Source: Ignavibacteria bacterium RIFOXYC2_FULL_35_21 (GTDB taxonomy: Bacteria > Bacteroidota > Ignavibacteria > Kapaibacteriales > UBA2268). From it: a DNA stretch of 64,000 nucleotides. A program made the position numbers and the translations under genes. A model generated the notes under the pieces. That model did no database searches, had not been told where the DNA came from, and saw nothing but the letters and a program-made list of their open reading frames with translations. Shown piece after piece: positions 8,785 through 18,355 of the stretch. The number at the start of each line of letters is the position of its first letter. Position 1 is the first letter of the stretch. Where the stretch lies: positions 1-64,000 of the forward strand of contig MHAY01000044.1 of the NCBI GenBank assembly GCA_001804705.1. The letters run 5' to 3'.

Positions 8785-10689
8785 TTAATCCTCAGCCAAT
8801 ACAATAATCCTGTCTTCCTTTGAGAAAACGACCCCATCCGATTTATCCGGATTCACAACCACACCAAAGAATTTATCGGGTTTGTAAGCATATTCATGTA
8901 TTCTATAACCGAAGGCAACCTCTCCAAACTGTGCCGCCGATGCGATTACAGTATAGAAATTGACAGATTTTCCAACATCAACATAATCCGTAACCGGCTT
9001 CAGGTAAATCTCCGAGCCTTCAGCATCGAAGAAATCATCAAATACGTATTTCAGATACTTGTTTTCGGAAAATTGAGTGAGCATAAGGCTTATCAGTTTA
9101 TCGCTGATAATGAAATCGTCGGCTCTGGCAACCTCGGCAAGGGATTGGTTGCGTACATCGAGCATCTCACTGACAATACTGAAATGCTTTCCGCATTGCT
9201 CAGATATATTTCTTAGATGCAATAGGCAAATAAGAGTCTGTGCATCGGCTTCCTGAATGTCCATCCCTTTTGTATAGCTCAGGATTATGATGTGGTCAAA
9301 CGAAGGAATGTCAATCGCATCAAGCTGGCTCCTGAATGTTATGTTACCATACTTAAATTCGACATGTTTATTTTTCAATTTTGAATTTAGTTCTGCAACT
9401 GTATCCTCCATATTGTCATATTCTGCCATAATCAGAACTTTTGAACCGGTTGCGGCATAGTTGTCAAGTTCCTTGATGATTCTGCTTCCTTTTTCGTTCC
9501 AACCCAAAACTAAGGATTTTTCTGTAGGAGGCTTTTTCGTTTTTTCATGCTTAATCACACTGCGGTCAATCATGATGTCCGTTTTACCCGAAAGAATCAC
9601 CGTGTCGTCATCTTCGGAAATTGCAATGATTTTATCCCCCTCCCTTATCATTGTATTCATCGGTGGATTAACTTGCACCTTACCGTTCTTATATTGCAAA
9701 CCGATTACAGCAGAATCCTCATAAGCAAATAAAGATTCCTTAAAAGTCCTTCCGACTAATCTTGGTTCGAGCTGGAAATATATTTCATCTCCGGCATAAT
9801 CGAGAAGCTCAGTGTAAACGACACTCAATCCTGACTGGCGGCAGGTTTGTGCAGTTACTTTTGCGACAACATCATAAGAAAGGACATAAGTTACCTCATC
9901 CCTGCCGACAACTTTTGCGGCTTCAAGATTAGCTTCTTCCTTGATTTCGGCAACAATGTGATATTTATCTTTACGCCTGTGCGGATTATTCGTCAAAGCA
10001 AGAACTGATTTAATAACATGCGTATCCGGATTAGGTGCTTCAGGAGAAATAATTATAATAGACCTTGCATCGTGGGGATTGACCATCTCTATATCTGTGA
10101 TTTCAAGGGGCCTGCCCGAACGACAAATCACCTTTGTATTTTCTGTATCCGGGATTTTTGCTTTAATCTCTTCTTCCATTTCAACCTTGTCTTTGTCGCC
10201 AAGTATGACTATCACAGAATCCTTTTTGTTTTCATTTGCAATAATAAGCTCAGAAATAATTGTGAATATCTTAGGGGACCAGCGAATAATCAAGGTATGA
10301 CAGCTCTCCAGGATTCTTGATTTTCCACGTCGAAGATAATCAATCCTGTTTTTGAATGAATTAGTTATGATACCGATTAGTAAGCTGAGAAGGAAAACAC
10401 CGCTCAGAGTAACGAAAAGCATTACAATTCTGAATCCCCAGCCGGTGTCGTTGCCCATCGTGCCGGCGTCGAGGCTCCTGATAAGGCTGTCCCATATTGC
10501 CTCGATATATGATATCGAGGATTCGGTATCCTGTGTGAACTGTGCGGCTGCTACGATTGAACCTGCAATTATGACTACTATAATCCCAATAACTATCAGC
10601 CACCAAAGCAGCACAACCGTACCTGCCGATAATGTGTTTTCAAATCTATATTTGAATCTTTCAAATAATGTCGGTTTGCTGTAACTCAT
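8785..10689 (-). CDS. CASTOR/POLLUX-type ion channel with TrkA-N-like RCK domains
   Basis: A 634-residue inner-membrane protein. Two hydrophobic segments (about residues 23-48 and 87-112) flank a pore-loop-like stretch (ISYIEAIWDSLIRSLDAGTM), followed by two long Rossmann/RCK-type halves (VIVILGDKDKVEMEEEIKA, then KSLVLGWNEKGSRIIKELDN). The sequence VICRSGRPLEITDIEMVNPH is characteristic of the CASTOR/POLLUX/DMI1 family, whose plant members are nuclear-envelope cation channels needed for root symbiosis; bacterial members are mostly uncharacterised. Length is a little below the plant proteins, which carry N-terminal extensions. It is transcribed alone, towards the small gene on its left. Confidence 0.85.
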   Translation of the reverse strand: MSYSKPTLFERFKYRFENTLSAGTVVLLWWLIVIGIIVVIIAGSIVAAAQFTQDTESSISYIEAIWDSLIRSLDAGTMGNDTGWGFRIVMLFVTLSGVFLLSLLIGIITNSFKNRIDYLRRGKSRILESCHTLIIRWSPKIFTIISELIIANENKKDSVIVILGDKDKVEMEEEIKAKIPDTENTKVICRSGRPLEITDIEMVNPHDARSIIIISPEAPNPDTHVIKSVLALTNNPHRRKDKYHIVAEIKEEANLEAAKVVGRDEVTYVLSYDVVAKVTAQTCRQSGLSVVYTELLDYAGDEIYFQLEPRLVGRTFKESLFAYEDSAVIGLQYKNGKVQVNPPMNTMIREGDKIIAISEDDDTVILSGKTDIMIDRSVIKHEKTKKPPTEKSLVLGWNEKGSRIIKELDNYAATGSKVLIMAEYDNMEDTVAELNSKLKNKHVEFKYGNITFRSQLDAIDIPSFDHIIILSYTKGMDIQEADAQTLICLLHLRNISEQCGKHFSIVSEMLDVRNQSLAEVARADDFIISDKLISLMLTQFSENKYLKYVFDDFFDAEGSEIYLKPVTDYVDVGKSVNFYTVIASAAQFGEVAFGYRIHEYAYKPDKFFGVVVNPDKSDGVVFSKEDRIIVLAED

Positions 10690-10804
10690 AACTATCTTGT
10701 CTGCTATATAATATAGATAATCAATTTATAAAATTTCAAGTGAACAAAAATAACAGAATTTTCAATGAACATGAAATATCTTTTTTAGAAAAAATTGAAT
10801 TTAA

Positions 10805-11218
10805 ATGTGTGTTCCTCGTTTGTTTTTCAATAATATTAATCGATTTATTAAAAATTTAATATTTTCTGAGACTTTTTATTGTTTCATGTGTCGTTATAGA
10901 AGTAGTAATTATATATTTGCAGGTAATTATGGTGGTGGTGTTTTTAGAGCAAAATTATCTGATTTATTAACTGATGTAAATACAGAAGAAAAAGTAAATG
11001 AAGCATTTAAAGTTTCTCCCAATCCTGTTACAGATAAATTGAATGTTCAGCTTAATGATGAATTAAATACAAAATTTGAAATAATAAACATATTAGGCTT
11101 AAAAGTATTGACAGGTGAGCTTTCGGGAGAATATACTACAATCAATATTTCACAACTTCCGTCAGGAATGTATTTTATGAAAATTAGAAATGAAGTAAGG
11201 AAGTTTGTGAAGGAGTAA
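10805..11218 (+). pseudogene. Remnant of a T9SS propeller gene (C-terminal end only)
   Basis: From about 10909 the frame encodes one last propeller strand (YIFAGNYGGGVFRAKLSDLL) and a complete T9SS sorting domain (SPNPVTDKLNVQLND to MYFMKIRNEVRKFVKE). The piece YIFxGxxxxGxFRAKLSD is nearly the same as the end of the propeller in the gene at 2223. The preceding ~100 bases of open frame do not read like propeller or signal peptide, so the 5' part of the gene is gone. It probably is not exported and is likely a decaying remnant. Confidence 0.7.
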
Positions 11219-11228
11219 AAGGTTATGT

Positions 11229-11243
11229 CAGGAGTAACTCCTG
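11229..11243. repeat. GTAACTCCTG hairpin repeat
   Basis: CAGGAGTAACTCCTG is a short palindrome within TGTCAGGAGTAACTCCTGCC. Related copies are at 25712-25734 and 26264-26282. Confidence 0.6.
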
Positions 11244-11266
11244 CCATGGTTTATCAGATATAAATT

Positions 11267-11400
11267 GAATAGCCACGACTTTTAAGTCGTGGTGTTTTTT
11301 TTGAACCACGATATAGGGGATTTATCCCCTAATCAATATAAGTGACTAAAGTCGGAATGTGGACGAAACCTAAACACCTATCTGAAGATAGGTGCTATTC
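11267..11400 (+). repeat. REP-like palindromic element, copy A
   Basis: This 134-bp element runs from GAATAGC to GCTATTC, giving 7-bp inverted ends. It contains a left perfect palindrome CCACGACTTTTAAGTCGTGG, a central GGGGATTTATCCCC hairpin and a right palindrome CACCTATCTGAAGATAGGTG. Three further full or shortened copies and one half copy are in this window, with compensatory stem changes, so the folded structure rather than the exact sequence is conserved. It fills the non-coding stretch between the propeller remnant and lnt. Confidence 0.85.
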
Positions 11401-11498
11401 AAAGAGGATATAATGGGATGCATATTTTTTATTAAATACCTCGTTAACCAATAAATCCTTAATTTTGCTCAATTTTTCTGACTATGAGCAAAGATTGA

Positions 11499-13160
11499 AT
11501 GATTAAAAAAGAAAACGTTAGCAAAAGGAAAATATATTTAACGGGAATAATGACAGGGGTGCTTCTTGCTTTGTCATTCCCTCCTCTGCCTCTGCCATTG
11601 CTGAGTTTTGTGGCTTTTGTGCCTTTGCTTTTCGCTCTCGATTTGAAGCAATACAGAAAGCCATTTCTATTAATCTATCTTACTTTCTTTATTTATCATG
11701 GTGGAGCAAATTGGTGGATAAGCTCATGGCAGTCGGAGACAGACCCTTTCCTGATGCTTTCAGGTTTTGCTATTTGGCTTGTTCATCCCTTCTTTTTCTT
11801 TTTACCATTGAGTTTATTCCTTTTCATCAGAAAAAAATTCGGTTTGAATATTGCATTATGGCTTTTCCCTTTTGCATGGGTTGGATTCGAATGGCTGCAC
11901 AGTCTCGGCGAAGTTGCTTATCCATGGATTACTATTGGATATACTCAAATCTATAACAGGCTATGGGTACAAGCGGCAGACATCAGCGGAGTCTGGGGAT
12001 TGAGCTTTATGATTGTTCTAATCAATGTTATTGTTTATAAATTGATTTTGAGGTACAACTCATTTCAGCAGGAGAAAAAAAGTTTTAAATCCTTTATTAA
12101 AATTCCAAAAGTAATTACATTAACTGTCGGATTAATTCTTCTGATTGTTGTTCCTATGGTATATGGCTCATTCAGGCTTCCGCAGTTTGAGCATGCAAAG
12201 CTTATTAAAGAAAATAAATCAATCAGAGTGGGTGTGATACAGCCGAACATCAATCCATGGCGGAAATGGGAATCGAATGTTTTCAGGCAAATCAGGGAGC
12301 ATCGCAAAATAAGCGATTCACTGAGAAAAGCTGTGGGTGGACTTGACCTCGTTATATGGAGCGAAACGGCAATACCATTCCTCAGCTTTGAGTTCAACAG
12401 CGACCATAAATTCACATACATCCAGGACTGGATTGATTCTTCAGGCTTTTCACTTCTCACAGGTTTCACTGATATTTATTTTTACAAAGAGCCGAAGAAA
12501 GCACCTAAGACGGCAAAAGTTCTGCTTGGTGATTCGAGTCGGATTTATGATTCGTATAACTCTGCTATTGTTATTAATCCGACTCCTAATGATACCGACA
12601 CACAGTTATATAGGAAGATGAAGCTTACTCCATTCGGTGAAAGAGTGCCTTACGAAGAGTTGTTCCTGTTTGCAAGGAAGTGGGTGCAATGGGGAGTAGG
12701 AATATCGAGCTGGGCTTTCGGGCCAAAGCAATCGGTACTTGAAATAAAAAATAACGGAATTAATACAAAGATAGGTTCAATAATCTGCATCGAATCAATA
12801 TACCCGGGATTCGTGAAAGACTTTGTTTTATTAGATGCAAATATTCTTACAGTTATAACAAATGACGGTTGGTATGATTATACCGAGGGACCTGAACAGC
12901 ATTACCAGATTGCCTGCATGAGGGCAATCGAGACAAGGAGATATATTGCACGCTGTGCCAATACAGGTGTTTCAGGTTTTATCACACCTATGGGTTCATC
13001 TATTCTCAAAGCACCACAATACACAAAAATAGGGATAGCGGCGAGTGTGCCTTTACTTAAAGAAAAATCTTTTTATGTCAGGTATGGTGACTGGCTGGTA
13101 TATTTTTGCACGGGAATTTGTATTTTGTTTTTGATAATCGGATTCTTCAGAAAAAAATAA
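11499..13160 (+). CDS. lnt: Apolipoprotein N-acyltransferase
   Basis: The 553-residue inner-membrane enzyme adds the third acyl chain to the N-terminal Cys of lipoproteins. Six or so N-terminal membrane segments (from ITGVLLALSFPP-like sequence at about residue 15 to LIVVPMVYGSF near 225) are followed by a periplasmic nitrilase domain starting IRVGVIQPNINPWRKW. The expected Glu-Lys-Cys triad is present: Glu in IWSETAIPF (~289), Lys in MKLTPFGERVPYEE (~372) and Cys in GSIICIESIYPG (~430). A final membrane helix lies at the C-terminus. It fits the many lipoproteins encoded nearby. The first ATG is used; no strong ribosome site. Confidence 0.93.
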   Translation: MIKKENVSKRKIYLTGIMTGVLLALSFPPLPLPLLSFVAFVPLLFALDLKQYRKPFLLIYLTFFIYHGGANWWISSWQSETDPFLMLSGFAIWLVHPFFFFLPLSLFLFIRKKFGLNIALWLFPFAWVGFEWLHSLGEVAYPWITIGYTQIYNRLWVQAADISGVWGLSFMIVLINVIVYKLILRYNSFQQEKKSFKSFIKIPKVITLTVGLILLIVVPMVYGSFRLPQFEHAKLIKENKSIRVGVIQPNINPWRKWESNVFRQIREHRKISDSLRKAVGGLDLVIWSETAIPFLSFEFNSDHKFTYIQDWIDSSGFSLLTGFTDIYFYKEPKKAPKTAKVLLGDSSRIYDSYNSAIVINPTPNDTDTQLYRKMKLTPFGERVPYEELFLFARKWVQWGVGISSWAFGPKQSVLEIKNNGINTKIGSIICIESIYPGFVKDFVLLDANILTVITNDGWYDYTEGPEQHYQIACMRAIETRRYIARCANTGVSGFITPMGSSILKAPQYTKIGIAASVPLLKEKSFYVRYGDWLVYFCTGICILFLIIGFFRKK

Positions 13161-13176
13161 AAATCCTTCCATAATT

Positions 13177-13203
13177 CACCAATCTGAAGATTGGTGCTAA
13201 TCT
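13177..13203. repeat. Solitary right half of the REP-like element
   Basis: CACCAATCTGAAGATTGGTG (13177-13196) followed by GCTAATCT matches the right-hand hairpin of the REP-like family (compare 20777-20802). No left half is present. Confidence 0.6.
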
Positions 13204-13320
13204 TATATAATAAAATAGAACTAAAATTTGCTTTTTACCATTTTTTTTAAGAATTTGAAAGATTGAAATGAATTTTCAATTTTGAAAACAATTAATAATT
13301 ATAGAATAGGGAGTGATGAG

Positions 13321-16300
13321 ATGAAGAGAGGATTTTACTACTTGTTAATTTTTGTGATTTTTACTTCACTGAATTATGCAGCAGAGCCGTATCATTTGAG
13401 AATACAAGCCGAACAACAGAAAATCAAACAATTAAATAATGCGAATATAGCCTATCAGATTTGCCAGGAAGGGGAGAGATTACCCGATGGCTCTTATTCA
13501 CCCGATAAGATTTACAATATCGAAAGAGTAAGCCCTGAGCATTATTTTCAAAATATGCTCCACATTAAAACGAAGAACTTTTACAAACTTGGAAAAGGCG
13601 ATAAACTTCTTGGTTCATTATCTTTACAATCAGCACTTTCAGAGTTAAAGATAAAAAATTTGAGGGCCCCTTTTGCAGACAAAGCCGAAAATACTATACA
13701 GTCGGCAGATGAGGAAAGTATATCAAGAATATATGAAGTATATTATGAATCAAATGTTGACCCTTATGCGGCATGTATGGAACTGATGAAGAATCCGGAT
13801 GTGGAGTATGCAGTTCCAGTTTTCAAAAGATATCCTTGTTATAAACCAAATGATACCAGGTACAATCAGCAATGGGGACTTCCAAAAATAGGCTTGGAAG
13901 CGGCATGGGCATTGAGCAAGGGGGATACAAACGTTGTAATTGGAATTGTTGATTCAGGAACTGACTGGAATCATGAAGACCTTGCCGATAATATTTTTAT
14001 CAACCGTGGTGAAGATGGATTAGATAATGAAGGAAAAAGCAAAAGGACCAATGGCAAGGATGATGACGAAAACGACAAAATTGACGATTACCATGGCTGG
14101 GCATTAGTAGGAAATGTTACATATAATGATATAATACAGGGTAATTGGAAGGAAAATAATAATCCATATAATCCTACTAATAATCATGGCACACACGTAG
14201 CCGGATGTGCTTCCGCTGTTACAGACAATGGCAAAGGTGTCGCCGGACCGGGGTTTAAGTGTAAAATATTACCGGTAAAATGCTCGGCAGACAATGACTA
14301 TTATGGATATATACTACGTGGTTACGATGGAATAAAATATGCTGCTGATATGGGGTGCAAGGTAATAAACTGCAGTTGGGGTGGCCCTATTTCCAGTCCT
14401 GTGGAGCAGGAAATAATAAATTATGCCTACAATAAAGGTGCAATCGTCGTTGTTGCCGCAGGAAATGACAATAAATTTAACATAGACCAGGGTGGGCAAT
14501 TCCCAGCAGCTTATAAAAATGTACTTTGTGTCGGGTCTTCGGACCAAAACGATAAAGTTTCGGGTTTTTCAAATATCGGAAGAACTGTTACAGTTTATTC
14601 TCCCGGTAGTAACATAATGGCAACAATGCCTAATAATTCATACGACTACCAAAGCGGAACTTCAATGGCTTCGCCTATTACAGCGGGTGTAGTAGCCCTG
14701 GTGGTTTCTACTCATCCAACATGGACTCCCAAGCAGATTATTCATCAGATTCACAGTACATCAGATAATGTTTTAACGACAGACCCTAATAAGAGAAGCT
14801 ATTATTACGGAAGACTGAATGCTTCAAATGCACTTTTGTATAATAATGGAGGACAACAAAATATACCGGGAGTTGAAATCGAATCTTATACGATTCAGGG
14901 AAAATCAGCATTAACGGATGGTACGATAACACAGGTTAATCTTAAAGTAACAAATTTTTTATCTCCAGCAAACCAGTTAAACTTAAAGTTCACTTCGCTA
15001 AGCAGTTTTTTAACAATCGAGAATGACCAGATAACTATTGGAACATTAGGAAACAATGAAAGCACTAATAAAGCTTTACAGGTACAACTGCAACCGAATA
15101 ATCCCTGGTATAACGGGACTGCCGAATTGTTAGTAACAATACAAGCCAATAATTACACTGATTACCAAATAATCAGATTGCCGATTAATATCAGTAGTAA
15201 TAATCAATACACAAGAACATATTATTTCAGTGATGATAATACTCCTTTGTGGTCTGATATGATGGCAACATCAGAAACCAGTTTCTGGGCAGTCGGAGTT
15301 GGTGGTGAATTCAGGAATGCCAGCGGCTATTTCAGATGGCCAAATGTAGGAAACTACAGAGGTGTTTTCCAGAATGATATGGTTTATTCCGTTTTTGCAT
15401 TCGATGAACAACATGCATTAATCGGGTCAGGGCCGAGTAATGGCCAGGCAAAAATATATATCACGCAAAACGGCGGTTCATCATGGACACCTGTTGATGT
15501 ATCATCAATCACAGGCTTTGTCAATGGTATTCATTTCTTCGATAATAATAACGGAATTTTCCTCGGTGACCCGAAAAACAATAAATGGGGAATCGGAGTT
15601 ACCACAAACGGAGGACAAAACTGGACTCAGGTTAATACGTCCGCTCCCTTATCCGGGGAAACCGGATTTGTAGGCTCAATCTATTGGCACGGAGACAATG
15701 GCTGGTTCGGTACATCTAAAGGACGGATATACAGAACAACAAATCGGGGAGCTACATGGTCTGTCGGAGTGATTAATAAAGCACAACCGGTTTACTCCAT
15801 TGCGTTCAAAGATGATAATAGCGGTATAGCAATTTATTCTGAATATCCTGTCGAGTCGGATAGCAGTAAGCTTGTAGCCAGCACTACTGACAAGGGTGCA
15901 ACCTGGGCAGGGCCCAGATACAATATGACTCAAAACGGGCATCTGCCTGTCTATGCATTCTACCCTGACAGTTCTTCGATGATTTATGTTTTGTGTTCTA
16001 TAGGCGAGGTTCAGGGAACATCCAATCTTGGGACTAATTGGTATCCCGTACTCTCGGAAAAGGAAGCCAGAGTGTTTGTCGGTTCTCATGTATTGCTCGG
16101 CGAAAACCGAGCCCGCCTTTGGGAAGTCGGAAAGACTATCGGTTTTCTTGATTTCGGTTATATGCCTTTGAATGCCAACAGGGATTTGGTACTTGTTTCG
16201 GGAAATTCACTCGATTTTGACAGCGTAAAAATTGGCAGTACAAAAACAGGAACTGTTGAAATTAAGAATACCGGTAATGTTGACGTTAAAGTTTTTTCTG

Positions 16301-16803
16301 TAGGTTTCAATTATCCCAGTAGTACAGATTCGAGCGAGTTCACATTGTTTAGTTCACCTCCTTCTTTTATATCGCCCGACGTTATAAAAAAATTAAGGAT
16401 ATGGTTCAAGCCCTCAAAGATTGGAACCCGAACTGCAAGTTTTTATATTAGAACCGACGGTTCACCTGATGAATTTAATATTCAGTTGACAGGTGTCGGA
16501 TTAGACACAGCTACCTCAGCAATTGAAATAGGGGATAAATTTAATTTCAATATCGGAAGCATTAATCCGAATCCCGTATCTGTTCAGGCTTTTATAGGAT
16601 TCACACTACCTAATGACGGCAATATTGAAATTTCTGTTTTCAATTCACTTGGCATAGAAACGAAAAAGATTTTTAACGGACTTGTAACTTCAGGTGAAAA
16701 TTTATTACCGATTAACGTTGAAGATTTATCATCGGGTGTATATTATATTAGAATGAAATTCGGTGAAAGAATAATAAGTAAAAAATTCATCGTCAATAGA
16801 TAA
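13321..16803 (+). CDS. T9SS-secreted subtilisin-family serine protease, multidomain
   Basis: The ATG at 13321 opens a signal peptide (MKRGFYYLLIFVIFTSLNYA) and follows GGGAGTGATGAG; an upstream in-frame start at 13282 would spoil it. The 1160-residue protein has a propeptide-like region, an S8 catalytic domain with Asp in GIVDSGTDW (~212), His in NHGTHVAG (~290), oxyanion Asn in VVAAGNDN and Ser in SGTSMASPITAG (~448), then a beta-sandwich, BNR-type propeller repeats (VTTNGGQNWTQVN, YRTTNRGATWSVG), an ASPM/SPD2/HYDIN-like Ig domain (GSTKTGTVEIKNTGNVDVKV) and a T9SS sorting domain (INPNPVSVQAFIGF to KKFIVNR). It should be an extracellular or surface protease. Confidence 0.92.
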   Translation: MKRGFYYLLIFVIFTSLNYAAEPYHLRIQAEQQKIKQLNNANIAYQICQEGERLPDGSYSPDKIYNIERVSPEHYFQNMLHIKTKNFYKLGKGDKLLGSLSLQSALSELKIKNLRAPFADKAENTIQSADEESISRIYEVYYESNVDPYAACMELMKNPDVEYAVPVFKRYPCYKPNDTRYNQQWGLPKIGLEAAWALSKGDTNVVIGIVDSGTDWNHEDLADNIFINRGEDGLDNEGKSKRTNGKDDDENDKIDDYHGWALVGNVTYNDIIQGNWKENNNPYNPTNNHGTHVAGCASAVTDNGKGVAGPGFKCKILPVKCSADNDYYGYILRGYDGIKYAADMGCKVINCSWGGPISSPVEQEIINYAYNKGAIVVVAAGNDNKFNIDQGGQFPAAYKNVLCVGSSDQNDKVSGFSNIGRTVTVYSPGSNIMATMPNNSYDYQSGTSMASPITAGVVALVVSTHPTWTPKQIIHQIHSTSDNVLTTDPNKRSYYYGRLNASNALLYNNGGQQNIPGVEIESYTIQGKSALTDGTITQVNLKVTNFLSPANQLNLKFTSLSSFLTIENDQITIGTLGNNESTNKALQVQLQPNNPWYNGTAELLVTIQANNYTDYQIIRLPINISSNNQYTRTYYFSDDNTPLWSDMMATSETSFWAVGVGGEFRNASGYFRWPNVGNYRGVFQNDMVYSVFAFDEQHALIGSGPSNGQAKIYITQNGGSSWTPVDVSSITGFVNGIHFFDNNNGIFLGDPKNNKWGIGVTTNGGQNWTQVNTSAPLSGETGFVGSIYWHGDNGWFGTSKGRIYRTTNRGATWSVGVINKAQPVYSIAFKDDNSGIAIYSEYPVESDSSKLVASTTDKGATWAGPRYNMTQNGHLPVYAFYPDSSSMIYVLCSIGEVQGTSNLGTNWYPVLSEKEARVFVGSHVLLGENRARLWEVGKTIGFLDFGYMPLNANRDLVLVSGNSLDFDSVKIGSTKTGTVEIKNTGNVDVKVFSVGFNYPSSTDSSEFTLFSSPPSFISPDVIKKLRIWFKPSKIGTRTASFYIRTDGSPDEFNIQLTGVGLDTATSAIEIGDKFNFNIGSINPNPVSVQAFIGFTLPNDGNIEISVFNSLGIETKKIFNGLVTSGENLLPINVEDLSSGVYYIRMKFGERIISKKFIVNR

Positions 16804-16824
16804 ATTCTGAAATTCTGATGGAAT

Positions 16825-16954
16825 GAATAGCTACTACTTTTAAGTAGTGGTGAATAAAATCGAATTTGTGAGGGACTTATCCCCAAATAAATAAGTGACT
16901 AAAGTCGTAAGGTGGTGGTGTATATTCTCCACTATCTAAAGATAGTGGCTATTC
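16825..16954 (+). repeat. REP-like palindromic element, copy B
   Basis: GAATAGC to GCTATTC, 130 bp, in the same orientation as copy A. The left stem is CTACTTTTAAGTAG, with compensatory change relative to copy A, and the right stem is CCACTATCTAAAGATAGTGG. A central GGGACTTATCCCC hairpin and AAGTGACTAAAGTCG are shared with copy A. It occupies the spacer between the protease and the PrsW-like gene. Confidence 0.85.
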
Positions 16955-17013
16955 AAAAAGAAATAAAATTATTTAAAAATTTGAAATACATTTATTTCAG
17001 ATAAAGGTTCGTA

Positions 17014-17967
17014 ATGATTTTAATATCCCTCATTATGGCTGTCGCTCCGGCAGTCCTCGTGTTGTTATACTATTACAATCAGGATAAGGCAAAACCCGAA
17101 CCCAAAGGTTTAATCACAAAAGTATTTTTCCTTGGTTTTGCAAGCATTATTCCTGCTATCATTATTGAATTGATTCTGGATGCTGTAGCCGAAGCAATAC
17201 TATTTTTACCAATCATATATTTTTTCATCAAATCGTTTATTGTAGCCGGGTTTGTCGAGGAATCGCTCAAGCTTTTTGTTGTGAAGCAATTCGCATACAA
17301 AGATGCACATTTCGATGAAGTGATGGACGGAATTGTATATGCAGTAGTAGCCAGCATGGGATTTGCATGTTTTGAAAATGTACTTTACGTTACCGGAGGA
17401 GGCTGGACACTTGCCCTGTTGAGAGCATTCACTGCGGTACCACTTCATGCCGTTGCATCGGGTATTATGGGATATTACATCGGCAAAGCAAAATTTGCAC
17501 AAACGAAATCGGATGAGACAAGTTTAATTTTTAAAGGTTTGCTGATTGCTGTTCTCATACATGGTGCATATGACTTCTTCCTTTTCTCGATGCCCGTTCT
17601 TGGTGATGCTGTCGGATTATTGGTTATTCCAATTATTGTCGGTTCATTTTTCTTCCTGAAGAAGAAAATCAAACTTGCAATTGCTGAAGATGTCAGCGAA
17701 GGGAGAACAACTGAAGAATATACACTCAGCAGGTTAATGCCTTTACCCGGGACTGTTCAGAATTTTAGTAAAATGAGCCGTACTGAATTATACCGTCATC
17801 TTGAGATGGAAAGAATGCACAGGCAAATCCATGGAATGACTCAACCAAAATCACAACCGCAAACTTTTAAGGAGGAATTGGAAAAACAAATTGAGAATGA
17901 ATCAATAATTCCTCGTGAATCACAGAAATCTAAGCAAGTTGGTTTGGATATGGAAGGTGAAAAGTAG
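17014..17967 (+). CDS. PrsW-family intramembrane metalloprotease
   Basis: A 317-residue multi-spanning protein, about eight hydrophobic segments in residues 1-225. The family motifs are present: FVEESLKLFVVKQF (~81-90), HFDEVMDGIVYAVVASMGFA with FEN following, LHAVASGIMGYYIG, and HGAYDFFLF. In Gram-positive bacteria PrsW cleaves anti-sigma factors; in this lineage the substrate is unknown. The last ~90 residues form a soluble, Gln/Lys-rich tail (EMERMHRQIHGMTQPKSQPQ) that is not part of the protease. AAAGG lies before the ATG. Confidence 0.88.
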   Translation: MILISLIMAVAPAVLVLLYYYNQDKAKPEPKGLITKVFFLGFASIIPAIIIELILDAVAEAILFLPIIYFFIKSFIVAGFVEESLKLFVVKQFAYKDAHFDEVMDGIVYAVVASMGFACFENVLYVTGGGWTLALLRAFTAVPLHAVASGIMGYYIGKAKFAQTKSDETSLIFKGLLIAVLIHGAYDFFLFSMPVLGDAVGLLVIPIIVGSFFFLKKKIKLAIAEDVSEGRTTEEYTLSRLMPLPGTVQNFSKMSRTELYRHLEMERMHRQIHGMTQPKSQPQTFKEELEKQIENESIIPRESQKSKQVGLDMEGEK

Positions 17968-17994
17968 TTTATGACTCCAAAATGTAAGGGAAAT

Positions 17995-18324
17995 TTATAT
18001 TGAATAAATCACTTTTCCTTCTCTAAGTATTTTGCTTAGGAACCCACTTCTGTCGTGATTTTTATTAAGTATGACGGGCTCTATTCTATTATCTATTTTA
18101 TCAACCAACTCATAAAGCTTTGCAGATAAATCCAAATAGTTACCCTTAACACCATCAACAATGAATGCAACATCAATATCACTATATTCTCTTATGTCTC
18201 CTCTTGAGTAAGAGCCATATAAAATCACTTTCTCATAGCTTAGGAAACTTTTTGCTCTTTCAGCTAATAGAATTATTTTTTCAGTAATATCTTTATCAAT
18301 TTTTATTTTATTATTTACAATCAT
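17995..18324 (-). CDS. MNT-type nucleotidyltransferase-domain protein
   Basis: The 109-residue protein has the minimal nucleotidyltransferase signature: VILYGSYSRGDIREYSDIDVAFIVDG gives the GS-x(n)-DxD metal-binding site, and a third acidic position follows (NRIEPVIL). Such proteins occur as the MNT half of HEPN/MNT toxin-antitoxin pairs, where they AMPylate the toxin, but no HEPN partner is adjacent. The Uri-type endonuclease gene lies 31 bp upstream on the same strand, so it may be the last gene of that unit. Confidence 0.8.
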   Translation of the reverse strand: MIVNNKIKIDKDITEKIILLAERAKSFLSYEKVILYGSYSRGDIREYSDIDVAFIVDGVKGNYLDLSAKLYELVDKIDNRIEPVILNKNHDRSGFLSKILREGKVIYSI

Positions 18325-18355
18325 AATGACAAACCTAAGTAATTTTTCATAGTAA

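Noticed and set aside
8896-10684. Several plus-strand open frames of 60-110 codons opposite the channel gene
   Set aside because: They are antisense shadows of the channel gene: low complexity, no ribosome sites, no recognisable domains.
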